The notes under the pieces are model-generated. The model did no database searches. It had not been told where the DNA came from and worked only from the letters and a program-made list of their open reading frames with translations. Positions 1 to 7,830 of a stretch of DNA of 64,000 nt are shown in pieces. Source of the DNA: Loktanella sp. IMCC34160 (GTDB taxonomy: Bacteria; Pseudomonadota; Alphaproteobacteria; Rhodobacterales; Rhodobacteraceae). The stretch lies in assembly GCF_004145845.1 (NCBI RefSeq), contig NZ_SELP01000002.1, forward strand, positions 682,001 through 746,000, read 5' to 3'. The translations under genes were made by a program, and so were the position numbers. How positions within the stretch are numbered: position 1 is the stretch's first letter; each line of letters starts with the position of its first letter.

Positions 1-120
1 TGGGGTCAGCCGCTTTTGGGCGGCGGCACCGAAAGCTGGTTCGCCTTCGTCCTTGCCCTTCTGGTGCTGCTGTTCCGGCCGCAGGGCCTGTTCGGCGAAA
101 AGATCATTGAGCGGGTGTAA
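1..120 (+). CDS. Branched-chain amino acid-type ABC permease (LivH family), C-terminal fragment
   Basis: The window opens inside this gene. The last 39 residues are readable and end in a hydrophobic segment followed by LFRPQGLFGEKIIERV, the typical C-terminus of LivH/LivM-type inner-membrane permeases of hydrophobic amino acid (HAAT) ABC importers. The N-terminal part lies outside the window, so the exact subfamily cannot be judged. The call rests on this tail plus the adjacent livM, binding-protein and livF genes, all on the same strand with very short gaps. A LivG-type ATPase is not in view and is presumably upstream. Confidence 0.85.
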   Translation, partial: WGQPLLGGGTESWFAFVLALLVLLFRPQGLFGEKIIERV

Positions 121-124
121 GGAT

Positions 125-376
125 ATGGCAAAGCTTATCGCACTCCTTAACGTGGTGGCGTGGTCCGGGTTCTGGGCCTTTGGCTACCTTGCCTTCACCG
201 CCGACCCGTCGGCGCCGGGCACGATGGTCACCGCCGCCGTGCTGGCCTTTGTCGGCGCCGCATTGGGCATCTGGGCCTATTTCTGGCTGATCCGCCATTC
301 CGAGGCGACGGGATACGCCCGGCCCTCGAACCGGGTTCAGCCCGAACACCTGCGCGAAAATGGGGGAGACGCCTGA
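125..376 (+). CDS. Small two-helix membrane protein between livH and livM
   Basis: This encodes 83 residues starting MAKLIALLNVV. Two hydrophobic stretches, about residues 4-24 and 33-56, would form a helical hairpin in the inner membrane, followed by a polar tail rich in R, E and N. It begins 4 bases after the livH stop, and its TGA overlaps the livM ATG, so it is placed for translational coupling between the two permease genes. I do not recognise a named family. By position it could be an accessory or assembly subunit of the transporter. The start is the first ATG after livH; the longer in-frame extension runs through livH and was rejected. Confidence 0.7.
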   Translation: MAKLIALLNVVAWSGFWAFGYLAFTADPSAPGTMVTAAVLAFVGAALGIWAYFWLIRHSEATGYARPSNRVQPEHLRENGGDA

Positions 377-1452
377 TGCTGTACCGCACGTCCGGCCAGT
401 TCAAGACCACCTACAAGGCCGATCAGGCGCTGTTCCCGGTCCGTCAGGATGCGATCCTGCTGGGGTTCATCCTGATCCTCGCCTGGGCGGTCTTTCCGCT
501 CATGGCCTCTGAATTCACCTTTCAGGCCCTGCTGATCCCGGTGCTGGTCTATGCGCTGGCGGCGATGGGGCTAAACATCCTGACGGGCTATGCAGGGCAA
601 CTTAGCCTTGGGACAGCGGCCTTCATGGGCGTGGGCGCCTACGCCTGCTACAAGCTGATCACGATCTTTCCGGGGATGAACATCGTCGTCGCGATCCTTC
701 TGTCCGGGGTTTTCTCGGCCGGGGTTGGGGTGCTGTTCGGCCTGCCTTCGCTGCGGATCAAGGGGTTCTATCTGGCCATTGCCACGCTGGCGGCGCAGTT
801 CTTCCTTGTCTGGACGTTCGAGGAATGGGCCTGGCTTTACAACTACAACGCCTCGGGCGCGATCCAGGTGCCGAACGTGGAAATGTTCGGGACAATGGTG
901 GCCGGCCCGCTGGCGACCTCGACCACGCAATATTACCTTGTGCTGGCGATCGTGACGGTGATGACCATCGTCTGCATCAACCTGACACGCGGCACCCAAG
1001 GGCGGACGTGGAAAGCCACGCGTGACATGGACATTGCGGCGGAACTGATCGGGATCAACCTGCTGAAGTCCAAACTGACCGCCTTCGCCGTGTCCTCCTA
1101 TATCGTGGGGGTTGCGGGTGCCCTGTTCGTCTTCATGTGGCGGGGCGCGGCAGAGCCGAACCTCTTCTCGATCTCGCTGTCCTTCCGCATCCTGTTCATC
1201 GCCATCATCGGCGGGCTGGGGTCGATCCTTGGCAACTACCTTGGCGCGATCCTCATCGTGGCCCTGCCGGTGGTGCTCAACACCCTGCCCCACACGCTGG
1301 GGATCGAAATCTCCTCGGCCACGGTCGAACATCTGAATATCATGATCGTGGGGGCGCTGATCGTGTTCTTCCTGATCATCGAACCGCACGGTCTGGCCCG
1401 CCTCTGGGCGCTGATCCGCGAGAAACTCATCATCTGGCCGTTCCCGCATTAG
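376..1452 (+). CDS. livM: Branched-chain amino acid-type ABC transporter permease, LivM family
   Basis: A 358-residue polytopic inner-membrane protein. The segment AAMGLNILTGYAGQLSLGTAAFM matches the conserved LivM/LivH region, here about residues 59-80, and the later RDMDIAAELIGINLLKSKLTAF carries the cytoplasmic EAA-like loop that contacts the ATPases. It would pair with the upstream LivH-type permease to form the channel. The start at the ATG overlapping the stop of the small membrane gene removes a spurious upstream extension. The substrate cannot be read from the permease; the downstream CoA ligase suggests a carboxylic acid rather than an amino acid. Confidence 0.92.
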   Translation: MLYRTSGQFKTTYKADQALFPVRQDAILLGFILILAWAVFPLMASEFTFQALLIPVLVYALAAMGLNILTGYAGQLSLGTAAFMGVGAYACYKLITIFPGMNIVVAILLSGVFSAGVGVLFGLPSLRIKGFYLAIATLAAQFFLVWTFEEWAWLYNYNASGAIQVPNVEMFGTMVAGPLATSTTQYYLVLAIVTVMTIVCINLTRGTQGRTWKATRDMDIAAELIGINLLKSKLTAFAVSSYIVGVAGALFVFMWRGAAEPNLFSISLSFRILFIAIIGGLGSILGNYLGAILIVALPVVLNTLPHTLGIEISSATVEHLNIMIVGALIVFFLIIEPHGLARLWALIREKLIIWPFPH

Positions 1453-1520
1453 GCGGGGGCGACCCACCAAGAAGACCAAGAAACAAACGACAACGTCAGA
1501 TAATCCATGGGAGGAAACCA

Positions 1521-2819
1521 ATGAAGACGTTTGCGAAATGGACCGCCGCCGCGGCGGTCGCGCTGGGCACCGCCTCGGCCGTCTATGCCGAAGGCCACGG
1601 CGCCAGCATGAATGTTCCCAACCTCAGCTACCGGACCGGTCCCTTCGCCGCCACCGGTATCCCGATCATGAACGGTCAGGCCGATTACTTCGCCATGCTG
1701 AACGCCCGTGACGGCGGCATCGGCGGCGCGATGATCGACTACGAGGAATGCGAAACCGGCTACAGCACCGAAAAGGGTGTGGAATGCTACGAGGCGACCA
1801 AGGCCGACGCGATCGTGACCCAGCCGTGGTCGACCGGGATCACCCTTCAGGTTCTGCCCAAGACCAACGTCGATGAAATGCCGCTTCTGGCCCCCGGCTA
1901 CGGCTTCTCGCCGATGGCGGATGGCGAAGTGTTCCAGTGGGCGTTCAACATGCCCGGCTCCTACTGGGATGCGGCGTCGATGATCCTGCAGGAAATTTCC
2001 GGCGGCGACCTGTCGTCCCTGTCGGGCCAGAAGATCGTTCTGCTGCACCTTGACCACCCCTATGGCAAGGAACCGATCCCCTTCTACGAAGCGATGGCCG
2101 CTGAACACGGGTTCGAATTCCTGCCGATCCCGGTTGGCCTGTCGGAAATGCAGAACCAGTCGGCCCAGTGGCTTCAGATCCGCCGCGAACGTCCCGACTA
2201 TGTGATCATGTGGGGCTGGGGCGCGATGAACGCGGGTGCCCTGACCGAGGCGATCAAGACCCGCTATCCCATGGATCAGTTCATCGGCGTCTGGTGGTCC
2301 GGCCACAATGGCGACCTTGAAGCGCTGGGTGAAGACGCCGCCGGCTACCGCGCGATTTCCTACAACGCGCCAAACCCGGACGCGCCGGTTCTCGCCGCGA
2401 TCCGCGAACACGTTTCCGATAGCCAGGCCGGCGAAGGTGAAATGGACTGGGTGTTCTACCAGCGCGGTCTGGTGATCTCGATGCTTCTGGCCGAAGGGAT
2501 CACCGCGGCGCAGGCGGAATACGACACTGCCGTCGTCAGCCCGCAACAGTTGCGCTGGGGGCTTGAGAACATCAACCTGACGCAGGAGCGGATCGACGAG
2601 TTGGGCTTCACCGGCATGATCGCCCCGTTCAGCACCTCCTGTGCCGATCACACCGGCCATTCGGGCGGTTGGATGATCCGTTGGGATGGGTCCACCTTCC
2701 AGGTCGACAGCGATCACCTGATGGCGGACCAGTCGGCCATCGCCCCGCTGGTCGAGGCTGCGGCTGCTGAATACGCCGAAGCCAACGCTCCCTGGCCGAC
2801 CCAGGAATGCGACGGCTAA
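1521..2819 (+). CDS. Periplasmic substrate-binding protein of HAAT-type ABC importer
   Basis: A 432-residue protein with a signal peptide (positively charged MKTFAKW, hydrophobic alanine-rich core, cleavage near VYAEG). The mature protein begins with NLSYRTGPFAATGIPIMNG, the pattern of LivJ/LivK-like type I periplasmic binding proteins, with further Leu/Ile/Val-binding-fold features such as KIVLLHLDHPYGKE around residues 172-185. It delivers ligand to the LivH/LivM channel. A GAGG ribosome-binding site lies 6 bases before the chosen ATG. Four cysteines are visible, including a C-terminal CDG, so disulfides are possible. Two of the most similar clade features, the FAMLNARDGGIGG segment and the PaaK-like neighbour, suggest an aromatic or short organic acid ligand; that is inference. 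Confidence 0.88.
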   Translation: MKTFAKWTAAAAVALGTASAVYAEGHGASMNVPNLSYRTGPFAATGIPIMNGQADYFAMLNARDGGIGGAMIDYEECETGYSTEKGVECYEATKADAIVTQPWSTGITLQVLPKTNVDEMPLLAPGYGFSPMADGEVFQWAFNMPGSYWDAASMILQEISGGDLSSLSGQKIVLLHLDHPYGKEPIPFYEAMAAEHGFEFLPIPVGLSEMQNQSAQWLQIRRERPDYVIMWGWGAMNAGALTEAIKTRYPMDQFIGVWWSGHNGDLEALGEDAAGYRAISYNAPNPDAPVLAAIREHVSDSQAGEGEMDWVFYQRGLVISMLLAEGITAAQAEYDTAVVSPQQLRWGLENINLTQERIDELGFTGMIAPFSTSCADHTGHSGGWMIRWDGSTFQVDSDHLMADQSAIAPLVEAAAAEYAEANAPWPTQECDG

Positions 2820-2835
2820 GCGCCTGACATGACAG

Positions 2836-2867
2836 GTGTCCGGGCGGCCCCCACGCGGCCCGGACAC
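2836..2867 (+). promoter_or_regulatory. Strong intercistronic hairpin between binding protein and livF
   Basis: GTGTCCGGGC at 2836-2845 pairs perfectly with GCCCGGACAC at 2858-2867 around a 12-base loop. No run of T follows, so it is not a classical intrinsic terminator. Hairpins in this position often protect the upstream binding-protein transcript or reduce read-through into the ATPase gene, which would give the excess of binding protein such importers need. That role is inferred. Confidence 0.55.
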
Positions 2868-2896
2868 ACCCCACCCCATTCAGACGGACCCGACCC

Positions 2897-3727
2897 ATGC
2901 TTGACACAAGCCCAGAGACACGGACCGAGACCCTTCTCGAGGTCAACAACATCGAGGTGATCTACAACCACGTCATCCTTGTGCTGAAAGGCGTGTCGCT
3001 TTCGGTGCCCAAGGGCGGGATCACCGCGCTGCTGGGCGGCAACGGGGCCGGCAAGACGACGACCCTCAAGGCCATTTCGAACCTGCTGCATTCCGAACGC
3101 GGCGAGGTGACGAAAGGGTCGGTCCTTTACAAGGGCGAGCGGGTGCAAGACCTTGACCCAGCGACCCTTGTCAAACGCGGCGTCATTCAGGTGATGGAAG
3201 GCCGCCATTGCTTTGGCCACCTCACAGTCGAAGAAAACCTGCTGACCGGCGCCTATACACGGCGGGACGGCGCCGCGGCTGTCGCCGCAGACCTTGAAAT
3301 GGTCTATTCCTATTTCCCCCGACTGCGCGAACGGCGCAAATCGCTGGCGGGCTATACCTCTGGCGGGGAACAGCAAATGTGCGCCATCGGCCGCGCGCTC
3401 ATGTCCCGGCCCGAGATGATCCTTCTGGACGAACCCTCGATGGGTCTTGCGCCGCAACTGGTCGAACAGATCTTCGAGATCGTGAAATCCCTGAACGAGA
3501 ACGAAGGGCTGACATTCCTTCTGGCCGAACAGAACACCAATGTCGCGCTGCGCTATGCCCATACCGGATATATTCTGGAAAGCGGGCGGGTGGTGATGGA
3601 CGGCCCCGCCGCCGATCTGCGCGAAAACCCCGACGTGAAAGAGTTTTACCTTGGCATGTCCGATGAAGGCCGCAAGTCCTTCCGGGACGTGCGCAGCTAT
3701 CGCCGCCGCAAGCGTTGGCTGAGCTGA
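2897..3727 (+). CDS. livF: ABC transporter ATP-binding protein, LivF family
   Basis: A 276-residue cytoplasmic ATPase. Walker A is GGNGAGKTTT near residues 49-58, the Q-loop region follows, the signature is YTSGGEQQMCAIGRAL near residues 153-168, Walker B is MILLDEPSMGLAP near 175-187, and the switch His is replaced by a Gln-containing LLAEQNTN, which is normal for LivF. Family identity with LivF rather than LivG is supported by the short sequence after the ATPase core and PSMGLAP. The C-terminal extension is rich in R and K (SYRRRKRWLS). Its stop codon overlaps the start of the next gene (TGATG), so the CoA ligase is probably translated from the same mRNA. Confidence 0.92.
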   Translation: MLDTSPETRTETLLEVNNIEVIYNHVILVLKGVSLSVPKGGITALLGGNGAGKTTTLKAISNLLHSERGEVTKGSVLYKGERVQDLDPATLVKRGVIQVMEGRHCFGHLTVEENLLTGAYTRRDGAAAVAADLEMVYSYFPRLRERRKSLAGYTSGGEQQMCAIGRALMSRPEMILLDEPSMGLAPQLVEQIFEIVKSLNENEGLTFLLAEQNTNVALRYAHTGYILESGRVVMDGPAADLRENPDVKEFYLGMSDEGRKSFRDVRSYRRRKRWLS

Positions 3728-4911
3728 TGAAGGATAGTGCCGTGACCTATTTCGATGCCCTTGAAACCCGCAGTGCCGACGAACGCGAAGCCGCGCATCT
3801 GGCGCAACTGAACGGCCTCCTGGCCGAACAGAGGATGGACCCGCTCGCCGCGCTGGCCGATCTGTCCGCCCTGCCTGTCCTGCGCAAGGCCGACCTGTCG
3901 GCCCGGCAAAAGGCGCAACCGCCCTTTGGCGGGCTGTTGGTGCGCAACGCCGCCCATGTGTTTCAATCCCCCGGCCCGATCTATGAACCGGGCGGGGTCA
4001 GCCACGACTGGTGGCGGATGGGCCGGTTCCTGCATGCGGCAGGCGTCGGCGCCGCTGACATCGTGCAGAACTGTTTCGGCTACCACCTGACACCCGCGGG
4101 CATGATCTTTGAAAACGGCGCACGGGCCGTGGGGGCCGCCGTGCTGCCCGCCGGGACCGGACAGACCGAATTGCAGGTCCGCGCCGCCGCCGACATCGGG
4201 ACCACCGCCTATGCGGGCACGCCGGACTACCTCAAGGTCATCCTCGACAAGGCCGACGAGATGGGCGAGCGGCTGAAGATCAGCCGCGCCGTGGTCGGGG
4301 GTGGTGCGCTGTTCCCGTCGCTTCGGGCCGAATACGCGGATCGGGGGATCGCCTGTCTGCAATGCTATGCCACCGCCGATCTTGGCAACGTCGCCTATGA
4401 AAGCCCGGCGATGGAGGGGATGATCCTGGACGAAGGGGTGATCGTGGAAATCGTCACCCCCGGCACCGGCGATCCCGTCGCCCCCGGCGAGGTGGGCGAG
4501 GTCGTGGTGACCACGCTGAACCCCGATTACCCGCTTGTGCGCTTCGCCACCGGCGACCTGTCCGCGATCCTGCCGGGGCAATCGCCCTGTGGCCGCACCA
4601 ACGCCCGGATCAAGGGCTGGATGGGCCGGGCCGACCAGACCACCAAGATCAAGGGGATGTTCGTGCGCCCCGAACAGGTCGCCGCCCTCGTGGCCAAACA
4701 CGACAGCATCGACCGCGCCCGCGTGGTGGCCGGACGATCGGGCGAACAGGATACGATGACAGTGCGGATCGAAACCACCGCCACCGATCCCGCACCCTTT
4801 GCCGCCTCGGTTGCGGAGGTGCTGAAACTGAAGGGCGCGATCGAACTGGTTGCGCCCGGCACCCTGCCCCGCGATGGTCTGGTGATCGAAGATCAGCGCA
4901 GCTACGACTGA
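3727..4911 (+). CDS. PaaK/phenylacetate-CoA ligase-family protein, atypical nucleotide-binding loop
   Basis: A 394-residue member of the adenylate-forming superfamily of the PaaK type. Visible PaaK-like elements are GEVGEVVVTTLNPDYPLVRF followed by ATGDLS (about residues 256-281), and the hinge and C-terminal portion RIKGWMGRADQTTKIKGMFV, ending with a small ACT-like lid. The usual Ser/Gly/Thr-rich ATP loop (SSGTTG type) is not present; at the matching place the sequence reads FQSPGPIYEPGG. I know of a clade of this kind that accompanies Liv-type transporters. It would activate an imported carboxylate as its CoA ester, but activity is unproven. The ATG at 3727 overlaps the livF stop and was preferred to the TTG 12 bases earlier. 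Confidence 0.8.
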   Translation: MKDSAVTYFDALETRSADEREAAHLAQLNGLLAEQRMDPLAALADLSALPVLRKADLSARQKAQPPFGGLLVRNAAHVFQSPGPIYEPGGVSHDWWRMGRFLHAAGVGAADIVQNCFGYHLTPAGMIFENGARAVGAAVLPAGTGQTELQVRAAADIGTTAYAGTPDYLKVILDKADEMGERLKISRAVVGGGALFPSLRAEYADRGIACLQCYATADLGNVAYESPAMEGMILDEGVIVEIVTPGTGDPVAPGEVGEVVVTTLNPDYPLVRFATGDLSAILPGQSPCGRTNARIKGWMGRADQTTKIKGMFVRPEQVAALVAKHDSIDRARVVAGRSGEQDTMTVRIETTATDPAPFAASVAEVLKLKGAIELVAPGTLPRDGLVIEDQRSYD

Positions 4912-4923
4912 CAGGAGCCGACG

Positions 4924-5652
4924 ATGGATATCCGTGACGCCAAGGCCGTCATCACCGGCGGCGCCTCTGGCCTTGGGGCCGCAACCGCGCGCGCCTTTTG
5001 CGAGGCCGGGGCGGATGTGACAATCCTCGACCGTGACGCGGGCGGGGCCACCTTTGCCGAAGGGATCGGGGCCGAGTTTGCCCAATGCGACGTCACGGAC
5101 GAGGATTCGGTCACCGACGCGCTGGACTTTGCGACCGACCGGATGGGTGGGCTGAACGTGGCCGTGACCTGCGCCGGGATCGCCACGGCGGAAAAGACGC
5201 TGGGCCGCGACGGACCACATCGGCAATCCAGTTTCGACCGGACCATCGGGATCAACCTGTCGGGCACGTTCAACGTGGCCCGCCTTGCCGCCGCGCGGAT
5301 GGCCGAGGGCGGTGTGCTGGTCTTCACCGCCTCGGTCGCGGCCTTTGACGGGCAAAAGGGCCAGGCCGCCTATGCCGCGTCCAAGGCGGGGGTGACCGGC
5401 CTGCCCCTGCCCATGGCCCGCGATCTGTCGCGGCAAGGGGTCCGGGTCATGGCCATTGCGCCGGGCATCTTCCGAACGCCGATGCTGGAAGGATTGGGGC
5501 AAGACGTCATGGACGGGCTGGCCAAGGATGTCGTCTACCCGGCGCGGCTGGGCGATCCGGCGGAATTCGCGGCGCTGGCGCGGTTCATCGTCGAATGCGA
5601 CTATCTGAACGGGACGACAATCCGGTTGGACGGCGCGTTGCGGATGCCCTGA
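4924..5652 (+). CDS. Short-chain dehydrogenase, HSD10-like (3-hydroxyacyl-CoA dehydrogenase type)
   Basis: A 242-residue classical SDR. The Rossmann nucleotide motif TGGASGLG is at residues 11-18 with an acidic residue (DRD) after the second strand, indicating NAD(H). The catalytic Ser is in FTASVAAF and the YAASK motif is near residues 157-161. Overall pattern, including AGIATAEKTLGRDGPH and the C-terminal LNGTTIRLDGALRM, resembles human HSD17B10 and bacterial 3-hydroxy-2-methylbutyryl/3-hydroxyacyl-CoA dehydrogenases. It sits 12 bases after the CoA ligase with an AGGAG site, so it likely acts on the CoA ester produced by that enzyme. Exact substrate unknown. Confidence 0.85.
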   Translation: MDIRDAKAVITGGASGLGAATARAFCEAGADVTILDRDAGGATFAEGIGAEFAQCDVTDEDSVTDALDFATDRMGGLNVAVTCAGIATAEKTLGRDGPHRQSSFDRTIGINLSGTFNVARLAAARMAEGGVLVFTASVAAFDGQKGQAAYAASKAGVTGLPLPMARDLSRQGVRVMAIAPGIFRTPMLEGLGQDVMDGLAKDVVYPARLGDPAEFAALARFIVECDYLNGTTIRLDGALRMP

Positions 5653-5709
5653 ATGTCACGCGGCAGGCTGCCGCATGGCAGCGCCGGAAAAGCACCCCAT
5701 ATCGGGGGC

Positions 5710-5970
5710 ATGACCCAAGCTGCATTCAACATCCCCGCCGAAACCGGCCCTGCACGGCCCCTGTTCACCCTTCCCCTATTCGGGGCACTGTTCCGGGCCA
5801 TGTCCGACAGCGCCGAGGCAACGATCTTCGTGATCTTTGCCCTCGCTGTTCTGGCAATCGCCGGAGCGGTGGTGCTTTGGGGCCTGCCCGCTCTGGTCTT
5901 GTCGGCCTTGGCGGTGGTGCCGATGATGTTCGCCTTCTACATCGCGATCAGCTGGCCCTTTGGCCGCTGA
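5710..5970 (+). CDS. Small two-helix membrane protein, unknown function
   Basis: An 86-residue protein with an N-terminal polar segment and two hydrophobic stretches (about residues 35-58 and 60-80). I chose the ATG giving MTQAAFNIPAE; an earlier in-frame ATG at 5653 would add a low-confidence leader immediately after the SDR stop. The residues PLFTLPLFGALFRAMSD before the first helix suggest an amphipathic lead-in. The gene ends exactly where the oppositely oriented ABC-F gene ends, with the two stop codons back to back. No family recognised. Confidence 0.6.
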   Translation: MTQAAFNIPAETGPARPLFTLPLFGALFRAMSDSAEATIFVIFALAVLAIAGAVVLWGLPALVLSALAVVPMMFAFYIAISWPFGR

Positions 5971-7782
5971 TCAGCCTTCTGCCTTTTCCATCAACTCCAG
6001 CCATTCCTCTTCCGCGGCCGAAAGCGTGTTCTGACGATCCGTCAGCGCCTCGGTCGCCTTGCGGAACTTGACCGGGTTTTCGGTGAACAACGCCGGATCG
6101 GCCATCAGCTGTTCCAGCTTGGCAATCTCGGCGGTCAGCCGGTCAATCAGGCCCGGCAGCTCCTCCAACCGGTGCTTTTCAGTAAAGCTCAGGCCAGACT
6201 TTTTCGAGTCCGCCTTCTGTTCCGGTTTTTCCTTTTGGGTCTTTGGCTTATCAACCGTTTCTACAGCGGTCTGGGCACCCCTTTGGGCCTGATAGTCGGT
6301 CCAGCCTCCGGCATAGACAACCGCCCTGCCGTTGCCTTCCATCGCGACAGTCGTCGTCGCCACCCGGTCCAGAAAATCCCGGTCGTGGCTGACCAGAAGG
6401 ACCGTCCCATCATAGTCGTCAAGGATCTCTTGTAGAAGGTCCAGCGTTTCGATGTCCAGATCGTTGGTCGGTTCGTCCAGCACCAGAAGGTTTGATTCCT
6501 TCGCCATCAGCTTGGCCAGCAGCAGCCGCGCCTTTTCGCCCCCCGACAAGGACCGGACCGGGGCGCGCGCCTGCGCTTCGTCAAACAGGAAATCCTTGAG
6601 ATAGGCGACGACGTGTTTGGGCGTTCCACGCACCATGACCTGATCGGCACGGCCCCCGACCCGCATCGCCGGATCACCCGTCAGGCTGTCCCAAAGCGAC
6701 ATTTCCGGATCAAGTTGGGCGCGGGCCTGATCGAACACCGCGATGGCCAGGTTTGTGCCGTGCTTGATGGTTCCGGCGTCGGGTTGAACTTCACCCAACA
6801 ACATCTTGATAAGGCTTGTTTTCCCAACGCCATTTGGACCCACGAAGGCAACCCTGTCCCCGCGCTGAACGGTCAGGCTGAACCCTTTCACGATGGGTTT
6901 TCCCTCAAAGGATTTCACAAGCCCCTCAGCCTCGATCACCTTCTTGCCAGAGGTCGGCCCGCTGTCGAGGTTGAGCGCCGCGGTCCCCTGACGCCGGATC
7001 ATTGCCGCCCGCTCGGCCCGCAAGTCCTGCAGGGCGCGAACCCGGCCCATGTTCCGCTTGCGCCGGGCGCTGATGCCTTCCACGGCCCAACGGGCCTCGG
7101 CCTTGATCTTGCGGTCCATCTTGTGGCGGGCGCTGTCTTCTTCATCCCAGATCTTGTCGCGCCAAGCCTCGAACCCTTCGAAACCGACCTCGGCCCGACG
7201 GGTCATTCCCCTGTCGATCCAAAGAGTTGCACGGGTAAGTTCGCGCAGGAACGCCCGGTCGTGCGAGATCAGGACGAAGCCCGACTTCGTGGTCTTCAAC
7301 TCGTTTTCCAGCCAGCGCACCGCCTCGATATCAAGGTGGTTCGTCGGTTCATCCAGAAGCATCAGTTCAGGTGCTTCGGCCATCAGTTTGGCCAGCGCGG
7401 CGCGGCGCCGTTCCCCACCCGAGGCGACCGACACAGCGCGGGATGGATCAAACTTCAGCCCTTCGGCCACCATTTCGACCCGATAGGACTCGGCCTCTCC
7501 GACGCCGCTGGCGGCGTAGTCACCCAAGGTCGTGAACCCGTCCATCGTCGGATCCTGTTCCATGTATCCGACCGAGGTCCCCGGCGGGACGACACGGGTG
7601 CCACTGTCCGGTTCCACCAACCCGGCCATGACCTTCATCAAGGTTGATTTGCCCGACCCGTTGCGCCCTACAAGGGCCACCCGGTCGCCCTGCTGGACAA
7701 CCAGCGACAGGTCGGAAAACAGGGGATCGCCGCCAAAAGTCAGCGAGATGTCGGAAAGCTGGAGAAGGGGTGCGCGTGCCAT
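5971..7782 (-). CDS. ABC-F family ATPase (Uup-like)
   Basis: A 603-residue soluble protein with two ABC ATPase domains and no membrane segments. Domain 1 has Walker A GRNGSGKST near residues 39-47, signature SGGERRR and Walker B LMLLDEPTNHLD; domain 2 has GPNGVGKTS, LSGGEKAR and LLVLDEPTNDLD. A charged linker joins the two domains, and a coiled-coil-like C-terminal region (residues about 530-603, rich in L, E and K) matches Uup rather than EttA. Uup-type proteins bind the ribosome or branched DNA and affect precise excision and translation. It is downstream of olsB on the same strand, 48 bases away. Confidence 0.88.
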   Translation of the reverse strand: MARAPLLQLSDISLTFGGDPLFSDLSLVVQQGDRVALVGRNGSGKSTLMKVMAGLVEPDSGTRVVPPGTSVGYMEQDPTMDGFTTLGDYAASGVGEAESYRVEMVAEGLKFDPSRAVSVASGGERRRAALAKLMAEAPELMLLDEPTNHLDIEAVRWLENELKTTKSGFVLISHDRAFLRELTRATLWIDRGMTRRAEVGFEGFEAWRDKIWDEEDSARHKMDRKIKAEARWAVEGISARRKRNMGRVRALQDLRAERAAMIRRQGTAALNLDSGPTSGKKVIEAEGLVKSFEGKPIVKGFSLTVQRGDRVAFVGPNGVGKTSLIKMLLGEVQPDAGTIKHGTNLAIAVFDQARAQLDPEMSLWDSLTGDPAMRVGGRADQVMVRGTPKHVVAYLKDFLFDEAQARAPVRSLSGGEKARLLLAKLMAKESNLLVLDEPTNDLDIETLDLLQEILDDYDGTVLLVSHDRDFLDRVATTTVAMEGNGRAVVYAGGWTDYQAQRGAQTAVETVDKPKTQKEKPEQKADSKKSGLSFTEKHRLEELPGLIDRLTAEIAKLEQLMADPALFTENPVKFRKATEALTDRQNTLSAAEEEWLELMEKAEG

Positions 7783-7830
7783 GGGTGCGAGCTACTGCCA
7801 AGCGCGGCGGCGCGCAAGGGGCGACGCGCC

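Noticed and set aside
571-1521. Long minus-strand open frame across livM
   Set aside because: It is antisense to a well-conserved permease, rich in His, Arg and Gln with no fold motifs, and is a by-product of high GC content.
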